In this document: positions 1 to 18,100 of the stretch, one piece after another
Position numbering within the stretch: the stretch's first letter is position 1
Layout: each line of letters opens with the position of its first letter
Source of the DNA: Datnioides undecimradiatus
Lineage: Eukaryota > Chordata > Actinopteri > Lobotiformes > Datnioididae
Assembly: GCA_008933995.1 (NCBI GenBank)
Contig: WARS01000013.1
Span: forward strand, 9,444,023 to 9,508,022
Reading direction: 5' to 3'
Length of the DNA: 64,000 nt
Translations under genes and position numbers: made by a program
Notes under the pieces: generated by a model
Told to the model about the DNA's origin: nothing
The model's database searches: none
Seen by the model: the letters and a program-made list of their open reading frames with translations, nothing else

Positions 1-1551
1 AGCTCCGCCCTTTTCAAAACCACTGGGAAGAGCACAGACAAAACGAAGCAGGTCGAGGTAACATGAGACAACCAATCATTAAACAACCAAAACTGTTCTG
101 ACTTCAGCAGTAAAATTGTGTGTTCATGTGTGACTCCATCACTTGTCGTAAACCAACTGAGGAAATAGGGTTTCGGGGTCTTTAAATAAGGCCACTTTCA
201 GAGTTTACAGCAATGACAGTTCTAATACCAAACCCCTGAGAGTGTGATTTAAAGGGCGACTGTGATCCCTCTGAGACTGAGCTGCACCTTAGGGAGAATT
301 GAGCAACATAGGCATGCCAAGACATGCTGTATTACATAGGCTGGTTTTGTTCCCAACCCACTAAACCCTTTCCTCCCACTGGGCCATGCAAAAATGACAA
401 CGTGGGTATTCAGCACATTCTGTTCTGTATCAACAAGAGCTTTATCTCTTATTGATGAAATGATTACCTGCCAGGTTTCCCTGTATTTCCAGGAGTCCAT
501 ATTGTTCTGCTAAATAATTTAGTGGGCAGACCCGTAGCGCGAACGCAGACTCAAGTGGGTCTAAAACTATTCAGTAACACCTAAACACTTCCAAAAAGAA
601 AGACAAACTGGCTACACCCATGGTGTCCTTCACTATTGCTTGCACATGAAAAATGGCTTGTCAGGAGTAAGCGCTGATGCCTATGTGTATTTTTGGGGAG
701 GTTATAACTCCAAAAGGTCCAGGATGAGGTGACATCTGGAGCTATAGATATTCTGGATCACACCTTCTCTCTCTCCGGGAGTAAGTCAAGCGTTATTAAT
801 GTGCAATTAAAATTTCATCAGCACTGAAAAATAAATGAGGCAGAATATATGTTTGGGAACAAGCCATTTCACCGATGCAACTCTTCAATTAAGCCTCCGA
901 AACAAGCCTGCATTTAATGGCTGCCATTTAACCTCTATTTGACATTTTTACTGTTCTCTGTCTCATATGGAAAAGTAAACCATGAGGAAATTACCATACT
1001 TGTCAAACAACGCCTGCTTCCCTACAAATCCATTCATTCAAAAGTTTCTGGGGCCCCCCAGTTGTGCACACACATTCATCACATACAGCTTGTGTGTTTA
1101 GCTGAAGACAAGAGTTTGCATGCTCATACATCCATGGAAGAAGGACATGAATTGTGTTTCTCTAGTTCTCTGTTTGACTTTGTTAAGAAATAAAGCTGAA
1201 TGACATGGCCACAGAGAAGGAGAAACATGAGCTAATGCTGTATGAACAGTATAAACTGTATGAACATGTACAAACAGAACCTGAAGACACTTTACTAGCT
1301 CAAAATTCTGCTTGTTGTGATTTTTATTTGAACTGGTTTTCATTAAATATTGTTGAAATGCAAAATGGAGCCAATTATTCAATAATTATTGTGCCATGGC
1401 TTGAGCCTATTGGAAATTTGCAAAATAATCATTGTTACATAAAAAAAACTATTGCTATTTGGTCATGCTCCTGACCTCTCTTACATAATTTTACTTCCAG
1501 GCAGCTCAGTGAACAGCAATATATGTCTGAGTAAATATTCAGATACAAACA

Positions 1552-1599
<48 letters not shown>

Positions 1600-1632
1600 C
1601 ATACACACACATATATATATATACATATATAC
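1552..1632. repeat. Compound (TC)n/(AT)n microsatellite
   Basis: A TC run is followed directly by an AT run, then short CA and AT runs. Open reading frames here encode only Ser-Leu and Tyr-Ile repeats and are not genes. Confidence 0.95.
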
Positions 1633-1800
1633 GTCATATGTATGAATTATATGAATTATAACTGTTATATACCTTAATAGCGGGAAGACTAACAGAACGC
1701 ATTTGGTTTAACAATTAAAACCAAGGATTCATGAGGAAAGCATGAAGAGCATCAAAGGCAGATTTTCTACTGATCGCTAACATACACGTGATGACGTTAT

Positions 1801-1900
1801 CTGCACAAAAATGAGTCTGGATTGATGATTGATGTTATTTATATACTCTGGCAATAAAAGAGGACCTACACTAGACCCTTGAGGAACCCCATTATCAATT
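1801..1900 (-). mobile_element. Degenerate LINE reverse-transcriptase fragment
   Basis: Read on the minus strand, the sequence encodes GVPQGSSVGPLLL followed by PEYINNIN. This matches the RT block whose usual form is GVPQGSVLGPLLF followed by L-I-Y-I-N-D-L/I in non-LTR retrotransposons. The following block that should contain FADD is degraded (near IFVQITSS) and a stop follows soon after. Sequence up to about 2170 may belong to the same dead copy, but I could not align it. The clade (L2, Rex or similar) cannot be told by eye. Confidence 0.65.
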
Positions 1901-3859
1901 TAAAGGCAGGCTGATTTAATATCTGGAACAGTGATTGAAGTTATTAGATGCCATGACGTAGCTTTTATCAGAATCAACCAATACAAAACAATGTTACTGC
2001 TGTCCAAAAACAATATTTGCTACTCCTCAAGGGAGGTCAAAGCTCCCTCTGTTGGTTTGGAAAAGGTTGATTGCAAACTTAATGATTTGAAATATGTTGC
2101 CACACAGTCTAAATTACCAACAATAACTTTAGCCACACTTTTTTTAAATATAGATTTGTCTCATTGATACAATGTGTAGATGATGTATTAATATAACACA
2201 GTTTGACAGAGAGGACCAGTATACCTAACATTTTCCTTTTGTTGATCTATCACACAGATTTCTCTGATGCCACTCGGCGTGAATACCAGAGGACCTGGAG
2301 CTGGACGATGATTTTCTCTATGTGGTTAATGGTTTCAGAAAGCTCAAGAGAGACCTGAGGGGCACTAAGTGTTTTAAAATGAACATGTCTTTAAGCAATG
2401 TGATTGAATAATTAAGGGAAATAATTAAGGGCTTCAGTAATCCAAGGTTAGTGACGGAGCAGGTTCTTTCATTAGATGAACTGAATAAATTATGCAGGAC
2501 CCCAGTACAAGGAATTGTTGGAAATTTCTTTGGATAATGATTTGACCGCGATATCTTTTGTGGCCAGAAATCCAGACATGCTAATGGAGGTCTGACGTGT
2601 TCCTAAGATTTTTTCTTTGCACATTAATTTGACATTTTCAGGAATTTACAGCTGATACACCAATGATGCTCTGAAAATATGTTACACTCCATATGAAAAT
2701 GAAGATAATTACTTGAACTTTTGTTTTTTTATTTTCTTTGGTCAATGCAATATAACTGAAAAGTACATAATGTGCGGATGCCCCAAACAGTTGTCGAGTT
2801 GCTAATATGCAACTTGGTTAGTTATTTAACATTTTTGATTGAATATTGACCCAGTTACATCTCTAGAAAAGTCTGTTAACTTAAAAATGCTGTTAAGATG
2901 ACTATATCCATTGATCCAGCAGAGTGAAGTACCCTTGTTCCTGGAGTGTGAGCTATGACCCTGTTAATGAGCTGGATGATTGAATACTGGACTGGAAATG
3001 AGGCAAGGGTGGCTAATGAAACCGAGAGGGAGGGGTGACTGTTAAAAGGAGGGGTGAGTGTTATGTGATGGTCTAAAAATATATATTAGTGCACTAGGGT
3101 CTCTTTCCTGCCAGACATGGATTAACCTCTAACAATAAGCGTCACTTCTTTCATGATCTCTGGTGATGCCAACGAAATCCAAGCGTCCAGTAATTACCCC
3201 AAGAGAACAACTTCCAGACAATACTGACTAGTGAACAAATATCTGACTGAAACCAGTAAAGGGAGACAATGAAGACTGTCATGCACAAACAACAAAAAGG
3301 GGGTTTCATTGACTTGCCAGAAAAACAGTTTTCCCTGTGAAGTACACCTAGTTAAGATCATTGATTGAAGAGGAGCAACGAAATTAGTTTCTAAAGTCAC
3401 ACCAATGAATAAGCAAAACTTTGCAGACAGCTTTGACGTAAAACAACAACAACATCTCTCTCTCTCTATCCCTCACTCTCTCTCCCTCCTGTGCTCCAGC
3501 TGCTGAAAGTGACAGATTAAAAGCACTGGTTCAGGTTAAAAGGAGAGTCAGACAGCCTGTCAAGACAGTCTCAAAGAGAGATTTCTGCTTGCCTCTGGTT
3601 GTTAAACTAAATTTCTTCTGCTCCCATTTTGCTTGTTTCGTCTTTTAACTATTTTTCCAAATTTAAAACCCCAATCATTACTCACAAACAACTCTAAGCA
3701 CTCATCCCTCCTCTTCCACATGTGGAAATCCTTGTTTAAAACTTTAATAACAGAGGACTGTTGACATTGTGCAAATGCTGCCACTTCTCCTGTTACCCTC
3801 CACTTTTACTGGATCTACCCTGGTTGTGTGGCAGTAAGAGAAGCTGTGTTGGACACTAC

Positions 3860-4414
3860 CTTAGCAGCAAATGATGAGCTCGGCTTCTCCAAGAGGTCCC
3901 AGAGTTTCTTCCTCTTCTCTGAGCAACATGTGGTTGTAAATGCCTCTCCTTCCCTCTCCCTCATGTTCTCTGCCTCTCTCTTGAGCTCCTCGTTCATCTG
4001 TTCCTTCTTCTGGTGATACCTGGCCTGGCAGCAGGACTCCAGATAGATCTCGTCGATGCCCCAGAAGTCCAGCTCTTGACTGAAAGAGAGGGCGCACATC
4101 TCCTCCATCATGTGCAACTTTCCGGTGCGGTAAAAGTTCAGGATGGATGTGAAGGCGCCGGGGTGTCTGTCGAAGAAGTACTCGTTGTTATCCAAGCTGT
4201 AATCGTCACATATCTCCATGATAGAGTCGTGGGTGTTGCAGTCTCTCAGCTTGCCCAGTCTCGTGCGGGGCAGCCTGTCCAGCGTCCTCCACAGGACTTC
4301 GTGGAGGAGGCCCCCGACGTTGAGTCTCACCCGGCGGGTGTGGGTCTTGTTGCGGATGATGTCCATCGTATCCGGCGGCAGCGAGGTGGCCGACCGGGTC
4401 CCCGCTTTCATCAT
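3860..4414 (-). CDS. kcnb1: kcnb1 (Kv2.1-type channel) first coding exon
   Basis: This exon encodes the cytoplasmic N-terminus and T1 tetramerisation domain (185 codons) of a delayed-rectifier voltage-gated K+ channel alpha subunit of the plasma membrane. The T1 core runs from RRVRLNVGG (residues 27-35) to about residue 135. The T1 zinc-site pattern H-x5-C-x20-CC is intact as H101, C107, C128 and C129. RRVRLNVGG and [13 protein letters not shown] fit KCNB1 better than KCNB2, and the neighbour ptgis agrees with KCNB1 synteny. The start is the ATG at 4414-4412, giving [10 protein letters not shown]; an upstream GTG in frame is ignored. The exon ends AAG|GTAGTG in phase 0 after ...SSSFAAK, the known junction before the S1 segment. 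All membrane segments and the pore lie on the next exon, outside the window, so the gene is partial here. Confidence 0.93.
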
Positions 4415-4531
4415 CTTCACTCAAGTCACTCGGTCACTTGATGAAAAGACTGAAAGGTACAGTCCGGTAGATTAAGAAGACATGGTCCTGTAGGTGACCG
4501 CATCAGGGTCCCTCCTCGTTTCTTCTTGTGG
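4415..4531 (-). other. kcnb1: Probable kcnb1 5' UTR segment of the first coding exon
   Basis: On the minus strand a good acceptor, CTTTTTATTGCAG, ends at 4532, about 117 bases before the kcnb1 ATG. This suggests that the 5' UTR is split by an intron and that transcription starts further upstream (higher coordinates). It is inferred from the splice motif only. Confidence 0.45.
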
Positions 4532-4559
4532 CTGCAATAAAAAGAGAAATGATTATTGA

Positions 4560-5780
4560 GCCGCTGGGGAGCAGCCAGCGCCGGTGTCCTACAGTAGCAA
4601 TGTCAGGTGGTTTATCCACTCATCAGAGAACCAAATAGATAATTTTAATCAGCTTTAAGAGGCATAGCCGCTTTTCTTGCTGACAAGGGTGGCGGTGGGG
4701 CAGGGGCGAGGGCGGAGGGGGTGGAGAACGGGGGCCAATGATAAACTGGACTGGACTTTGTGAGCGCTGTCCGGTGCTGGAACGCCCGCCCGTCAGTCTG
4801 CAGACCGGCAGGTTGTCGCTGTCCGCGGACTCAGGTGCTGAAAACGTCTCCGCTCAGGCGGGACGGCGATCAATCCCGAGTCTGAGGCAGGGTCGGTTTG
4901 AAATGTGACAAACGTGAATGTGTAGCTCAACTGTTCTGTGGAGGGACATTAAGCTAGACTAATACTAACACCGATTATTAACTTTGATTAAGAGCCCGTA
5001 ACACGTTATCTCGCTCCTGACAAGTCAATGTGCAGCTGCGCTTGGTGTCGAAACACGAACAATTAAACCAACGTAAAAAGTTTATTATATCTGATGTGAA
5101 CATGCTATAATTTTCTACATCCTTTTGCGCATATCTGAGTCATGCAACACAACTGCAATTTTCGGGGGGACATATATAAATAAACCTCCAGGAGCTGGCA
5201 GTCAAACTAAACATCGTAATGATGGCCAGATATACGTCAGAATAGAAACAGGACATTCAATAACTAAGCGGGAGCTATAAAAAGCCTTCGGAATTAAAAT
5301 GAGTTAAAGCCAAAAATAGATTCAAACGCAATAAAAGAAATACACATACATGTCTTATTTATATCTCGATTCACCGCGTGGAAGGACATCAGCAACATCT
5401 CAATAGTAAGCGCGTTAAAACTTCTTCTGTCCGTCCAGATCTCCGGCGCTCTGCTGGGTGCTGATGGAGGCATCATGAGCTACGTAGCGACATGTTGAAA
5501 AATAAAACAGTTTTGCAGAGACCATCAGCCCGTCCAGCCTGTCCTGTCAACCCCCCTGCTGGGACGAATCAACAAGTAGAGACTCTTAAGAGTAGCCGGG
5601 AATACTCTGGTACCTCCTCTCCTCTGCTGTACCTGCTCACAGAGTGAGTGTGTGTGCCGTCCGGGCGCCTGTGATTGTGAATCCTGCAGGGGGTGATTTC
5701 ACTCAGGCTCCTCCAGCGGCTGCAGCCTGTGCGAGTTTAACCCTCACGGAGCCGACGCGCACACACACAGCCACAGTTCA
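4560..5780 (-). promoter_or_regulatory. kcnb1: GC- and CpG-rich blocks upstream of kcnb1, candidate promoter
   Basis: Two blocks, about 4680-4890 and 5630-5770, are visibly richer in G+C and CpG than the surrounding AT-rich DNA. Vertebrate Kv2 genes usually start in CpG-rich DNA, so either block could hold the non-coding first exon of kcnb1. No TATA box or initiator could be pinned down. Confidence 0.35.
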
Positions 5781-6695
5781 GTGCAGCTACATCGTATATC
5801 TCTGCTCTGTGCAGCCAACGGTGATGTAGGAGTTCAGTGTAAATTGTTCAGGGACTGTGATTGATCAAATGTAAAGTAAGTCCACCAGACACAAAACATA
5901 TCCCTATAAAATAGATATAAACTGCTATTAAAGCTAATAAAAGTCCTGCCTGTGTAGTCTGTGAATGCTTAATAAAGTGGAAAATGGTGAAAAGTATCTA
6001 ATATAAGTGTGTCTAACAGTGTGAATCAGTCTTGGCAGAGACAGCCTAACTAAATTAGTACTATGACACAGTCAGGTCCAGCACAGAAGTTACCCATTGA
6101 TCCACACATAAGGTCTTGGAAAATGTATTGAAACTGAAATTTATTGGAGCTATAGGGAACTCATTTTGTCCATGATTATGCTGTAACTCTGCATGAATAT
6201 TTTAATCAAAACATCATGTTTGAAACACGATGCTAAGATGTGACCAGAAATCAGAGCAGGTTCTTTGTTGTCGCCCTCACAAACCTGCACTGCACCACAC
6301 AATCTGGGACCCACTGGTGGATCTGCCCCTGCTCACAAAGTGATCGGTTGCTTTCCAACAACGACACGTAAATCTAAACTTTCCACTCAGCTTCACTCTA
6401 CAAACAGCAGGCATGTGTCTAGCGCGACAGATGTGTGGCCGGCTCTGTTTACAGTACAGGCCGTCTCCTCATTACGCTTGTGCTCTCTATTTAATATACA
6501 GATCCAAATTATCCAAAGCTGAACCCTTCAGAGCTCTCTAAAATTTGATCACTAGTCAAATTTTAATGTCTATTATTTCAGTTTTCCTCATAAAATAGTA
6601 ACGTGAAGAGAATATGTGACGTGAATAGCCTTTTGAGTAATAAAAACACCAAAAATCTGAAAGTTATACACAAGTTTATGCACAATGTATTTACA
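5781..6695. other. Intergenic DNA between kcnb1 and ptgis
   Basis: This is AT-rich DNA between the 5' side of kcnb1 and the 3' side of ptgis. Short open frames here match nothing I know. I see no repeat or conserved element that I can name. Confidence 0.5.
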
Positions 6696-6701
6696 TTTAT
6701 T
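6696..6701 (-). terminator. ptgis: Candidate ptgis polyadenylation signal (AATAAA)
   Basis: AATAAA on the minus strand lies about 370 bases past the ptgis stop codon. If it is used, the 3' UTR contains the palindromic repeat at 6752-6927. Other AT-rich hexamers nearby could compete. Confidence 0.45.
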
Positions 6702-6751
6702 GATAAATAAAATAATAGCATCCCGTATGATATAAATACACAACATAAATA

Positions 6752-6927
6752 TATCTCAATGAAATTGAATCGAACGCAACTGGACTTAGTCATATGTCTT
6801 TGAATGTCTAGGCTGGACTAGTCCAGGCTGATGCTGATGGCTGATGAAGCCTCTTGGATGAGAGGCGAAACGTCTTCAAAGACATATAACTAAGTCCAGT
6901 TGCATTCGATTCAATATCCTTGAGATA
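6752..6927. repeat. Palindromic (foldback) repeat in the presumed ptgis 3' UTR
   Basis: Arms 6752-6807 and 6874-6927 are inverted copies with only about six differences over some 54 bases; both contain GCAACTGGACTTAGT or its complement. The 66-base centre contains CTCTTGGATGAGAGG, and the DNA after the right arm reads GACCTGGATGAATGAGAAT. I recognise this combination as a common dispersed motif of teleost genomes but cannot assign its class with certainty; a MITE or a retroelement tail are both possible. Confidence 0.8.
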
Positions 6928-7067
6928 ACTATGACCTGGATGAATGAGAATATCCACAGGCTAACATAAATATAGAATACAAAAGTACAAAGGGTATATT
7001 GACACTATAAACAATGTGCACGTGTTGAAATGTCCATAACAGATATGTGTCGCTAGTATTTACAGTA

Positions 7068-13801
<6,734 letters not shown>

Positions 13802-13900
13802 CTCGCGTTTATGTCGCCGCTTCGCAGAATCTATGTAGTAACCTCAGCCCTCCCACACGTGGCTTTTTATGAGCTCTCCTCACACTCAGTTACGTCAACC
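13802..13900 (-). promoter_or_regulatory. ptgis: ptgis core promoter with TATA, E-box and CRE-like sites
   Basis: On the minus strand, reading towards the gene: a CRE-like TGACGTAA at 13897-13890, a TATA-like CATAAAAAG at 13871-13863 and an E-box CACGTG at 13861-13856. The predicted start site is therefore near 13835-13840, giving a 5' UTR of only about 35 bases before the ATG at 13801. This is inferred from motif order and spacing. Confidence 0.55.
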
Positions 13901-14375
13901 GGTCAAAACATATGCTGCTCTTTGTTGTTTCACACCTCCCACTGTCATGAGTAAATTGTGACCCACTGCTTTTGATAGGAAGGAAGCAAGACAATGTTAA
14001 TTCCCCTTCAACCAGGCGCGCGCTTAAACACACACGTTCCGCAGGTTGTCGTATTTATCCTGGTAGTTCCCACAGTCTCTGCCAGACAAGACCCGAAATA
14101 GACTGAGTAAAAAAAAATATTAAGTAGAACAGATTTCAGATAGTGGGACAAAGTATCTACATCTATATGTACATGCTTAAACTATTAAAAATGTAACTGA
14201 TTCAGTGTAAAATACAAATTATCGTCCGTTTGTTTTCTTTCCCTGTCTATTGTTCGCCATGGTCCTCGTTTGAAAATACCCTAAGGCTTAGGCATTACTG
14301 TAATATAAGGCTGTGGAAGTGCAATGCTGCATGCAGAGGTTCACGCACAGCGCAGTCGATTACCGTCACTCTGAG

Positions 14376-14425
<50 letters not shown>

Positions 14426-14667
14426 CCTTCCTAGCCTAAATAACGTCAGTTGATAGCTCCATGCGGAGCCACCTGTTGAGCGCTCAGGTCAGCACGTCCA
14501 ACATGGAAGAGGTGAGGAAAATAGGACAACTGCTCAAACGGGAAGGCGCCCCGCAGCAGAAACAAGCAGATGAGAAACACATTGCGTCTGTGTTAATTAA
14601 TCTGACAACGTGTTAAATATTGAAAAGTTCAACGTTTTGCGTGAATAATATAAACATAGACTGGCAT
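13901..14667. other. Intergenic DNA between thumpd3 and ptgis
   Basis: This interval runs from the ptgis promoter to the thumpd3 polyadenylation signals. It holds a (CA)n tract and, at 14502-14618, a plus-strand ATG with a short open frame. It is the boundary between two conserved synteny blocks. Confidence 0.6.
14377..14424. repeat. (CA)n microsatellite
   Basis: About 24 uninterrupted CA units in the ptgis-thumpd3 intergenic DNA. Confidence 0.97.
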
Positions 14668-14685
14668 TTTATTTGAGTCTTTATT
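14668..14685 (-). terminator. thumpd3: thumpd3 polyadenylation signals (two AATAAA)
   Basis: Two AATAAA hexamers occur on the minus strand at 14673-14668 and 14685-14680, about 300 bases past the thumpd3 stop codon. This gives a short 3' UTR and ends the transcript less than 900 bases from the ptgis start. Confidence 0.6.
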
Positions 14686-14987
14686 AATCAGAGCAAATGA
14701 CCATGTGTAGTTCCTGAAAAGTGGACAGAGAGGGTTTGAGGTGTGCAGTCAAACAACCTGAACAGCAATATGACTGAGGGTGAGAGCCACTAAAGTGCTG
14801 CTGACCATTTCAAATGGACTTTTCTCTTTCTGGGAAGGCATTTATCACCGTAAATCAAATGAAGAATGCAAAAATTATCCACTAAAAGTGCTTGGCACAC
14901 TTCAGAACCAGAATTAAAAGAATATAAATAATGTTAATCCTAAATGGCCTCAAAAAGACATTTTTGAACTTAAATGCAGGATATGAA

Positions 14988-15179
14988 CTAGGAGAGCTCC
15001 TTATCATCCTTCTCCTCCCCCTGTGTATTCACTGTCCCTCGTGATTCATAGACATCCTCCGGAGTTTGGCCAAACACTGCCCCGGTCCGCTTGAGGAGGT
15101 AGACTCCAGCATGTAAACCACCAACATTGACCCAAACAGTGTGCAGTTTCCTCCACAGTCCTCCCATCCTCGAGATAGC
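14988..15179 (-). CDS. thumpd3: thumpd3 coding exon 9 and stop
   Basis: This encodes residues 434-496 with WRKLHTVWVNVGGLHAGVYL, then a divergent Glu/Asp/Lys-rich tail and TAG at 14990-14988. The acceptor is CGTCTCCAG. Confidence 0.95.
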   Translation of the reverse strand, partial: AISRMGGLWRKLHTVWVNVGGLHAGVYLLKRTGAVFGQTPEDVYESRGTVNTQGEEKDDKELS

Positions 15180-18100
15180 CTGGAGACGACATAAATCGTG
15201 TGAGGGCAAACTAACAAATGAGACATTTGTTTTGTGTCAAACAAGATTGCTGCTTAGACAAATGCAGCTGCTAAAACTCTTTTTCCATGATGCAGTGACT
15301 GAGCAGCAGAGGGATTATTTAGAGATTATTTCAAGATAAATTGATTCAGCACGCAAGCTTTTGAAAGCAGAAGGGCCACATTAAGTTGTTTAAAGCTGAT
15401 GGGGGCCGCATAAACACAAAAAAACTCACTGGCATTTACAAATGATCACACCTGATGTAGATGTGGAAAATATAACTAACACTACTGTTTTTTTTTCCAT
15501 TTCACAATAAAACATAACTTTACTAAATTATACTAATGATTTTGATTTTTGAACTGATTTGGGAGAGCCGAGTTAAACCTCTGAGACTGATGATCTCAGT
15601 CCTCATTTCATCACCAGTTTTCCTGATCACAAGGCAGAACTAAGTTACTTAATATTACAATATTACTTTCTTATTTTGTTATAACTATATCAATATATCA
15701 GTCTTGAACATCTCCAATTGCAGCTTGGTGACTGACTCCACATGGCACCAGCACTGAAATTATAGAAATGTTCAGTCAAATCTCATCATTAAATCCAATC
15801 AATTCATTTTTTATTAATTTGTTTACATTGCGCTATTTATTTCATAGTTATTAACTTTCTGTTTTTATTTACCAAATTAAACACTCTCTTAATCTTTCTT
15901 AATATCATTTTACTCAGTACTTAACATGTTGAAAGTGACGTCTTGGATAAAAAAAATTTTTATTTACTTACTTATTTATTTATTTATTTTCAAAAAAGGC
16001 AACATTGCTCTGTATGTCAGTCCACTACTTTGGTACAGACTGAAATGTCATGAGTACCGATGGGATGCTGTAAATATTTACAGATCTCGGTGAATTCTGA
16101 CAACTTCAACTTTTCTTGCAGTGCGTCTAGTCAAAATTACAAATCTTTGTTTTTCAACCGAACTCTTGCTAAACTAATTAATTTTTTCTCCCATTTGATC
16201 TAAGCTGTACTTTGTGTTTAACAGCAAATGTTAGCATGCTTACATACTACACAAAGATAATGACCATGATTAACATTAGATAGCTAAAGCAAAACAGTGA
16301 TTATAGTGATTGGTTTCCAAACAGAGCAAAACAAATCCTGCCATCTGCTGGTCTCTGCTGGAACACAGGCGTTTTGAGCACAAAGAAACTTCTGATTTTG
16401 CTAGATTTTAGGAACTGCAAAACAGGAACAACTTCAACAACAACTTTAAACGCATTATTTTTAGACTGACTTCCATGGTAACAGCTTGTATACCTTTACA
16501 CACAGTGCATTATTTTGTTTAATTGTGACACGCCTCCATCTCGAGCTCACGCAGGTGTGGAAAAAGCTGAACCACTGATTATAAAAAAGGGTGGGGATAC
16601 AAACAGATGCAATTATCCTCGGGTGGAACATGGTACTTATACTATGTATTGTCCTACTGCACTAGGAACACGCGCCTTGTCCACACCTCCATTAGCATCA
16701 GAGGGCGTTCAGGTTGCAGCTGGTCCACCACCAGCAGTTTAATGATAACTACAACAATGATTTACTGGGCAGGTGCGTCCCTGTTTTCACCTCAGTGTAA
16801 ATTAATAAATTATTTGCAGGAAAATAGCTATTATTATTAATTTGGTGCAGGAAAAAGCACTGCAGGTAGTGACCACATTAACTGTGTTGTCTCTATGTTA
16901 TCACACACTGCTTTAAGAATCAATGGTCACTGTCCCGTTTGTTTATTGGTATGAGTAACTGCTTCATTAATAATAATGCTATTGAAGAAGGCTAACGGGC
17001 AGTCTGTTGTGTGCATACGCTGCCAAGTCTACATCGGGATTACATTTGGATTAAGCAGACAACAATCAGTAGGAATCTTTATCAAGAAAGACAGTGGCAG
17101 GACAGGGCCTGCACTTTCAGAGTTCAGTCTTATTTTCCTAGAAATACCAGATAAAGTTCCTTTTATCGTCAGGGGCATGATGGTAATGGTTTACCTTGGA
17201 AAAACACTTCTTGTCCTGTGTCAACAAGACAGCCTTTCCTGAGCCTGGTCGGCACACACGGGCCATTTCTCTGAGGCAGGAAGGATAAAGGTCCCAGTTC
17301 TTCTTCTTAGAGCCCATTCTTCAAGAAAACAGAGGAGAGATTTTGACACGTGGACAAGTGTTTAATGAAAGTGCTAAGAGATGAATCACAGTTTTAAAAC
17401 ATAATTTCTACACACTACATAATGAACCATGTGGTTGCACTGATATTATGGTACCTCTTCCCAAAGGGCATGTCAGTGATGATTATGTCAACAGAGCTGG
17501 TCCTTATGGGTAAATTGCACAAATCCCAACGCACTGTGTCAATGGGCAATCCAGATGCACTGTTTAAAAGGATCCAAACAAGGTTTAAAATCATTATGAT
17601 GATTAGCAACAACACCAAAATTGCACACAAGAACTACCTGCTCATGTGGGGCTCAGCTGTCAGCCCTCTCACCTGCCCTTGTCTGCCCTCCGTTTCTGGA
17701 TGTGACATATGTTATTGACTGTGCGGTTAACTGCCATGTCATTGTTGTCACCCGCAATATAAAATGAACTGTTAAATTCAATGGCACCCTGGAGAGGGAA
17801 AAACATTACGCAATTAGGACTATGCAGTTTTATTATTATTTAAAGCTCTCCAACCACTGAATGACTCAAAAGCCCCCAGCAAATCACATTTGATGATGTC
17901 CAGTGATCACGTTCGTATTCAGGTTGTGCACAAATGAAAGTGCATCGTAGATCATTTACAGGTAGAAAAAAAAAGCTGCTTTACACTAAATATTAGCTCA
18001 GGAAATAGTTTCCTGAGCTACTCCTTTCCTACTTTCTGCAGCAAGATGTGTCGAAACGTTTGATCCAAACTAAGCAGGTCCAATTAAATCTAAAAGATTA

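Larger units (their letters stand above)
1..3859 (-). other. kcnb1: kcnb1 first coding intron, window portion
   Basis: This stretch lies downstream, in the minus-strand sense, of the kcnb1 T1-domain exon. It begins with the GT donor at 3859-3858 and no further kcnb1 exon appears before the window edge. In vertebrate KCNB1 genes the transmembrane and C-terminal part lies on one large second coding exon, so that exon is expected outside the window. The intron holds a compound (TC)n/(AT)n microsatellite at 1552-1632 and a decayed reverse-transcriptase fragment near 1801-1900. A short CT-rich stretch lies near 3454-3488. I see nothing else supportable. Confidence 0.7.

Noticed and set aside
1435..1661. 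Open frames across the TC/AT microsatellite on both strands
   Set aside because: They encode Ser-Leu and Tyr-Ile runs dictated by the repeat.
4013..4441. 142-codon open frame on the plus strand opposite the kcnb1 exon
   Set aside because: It is a shadow of the T1-domain exon; its translation has no recognisable features and the minus strand encodes a highly conserved domain.
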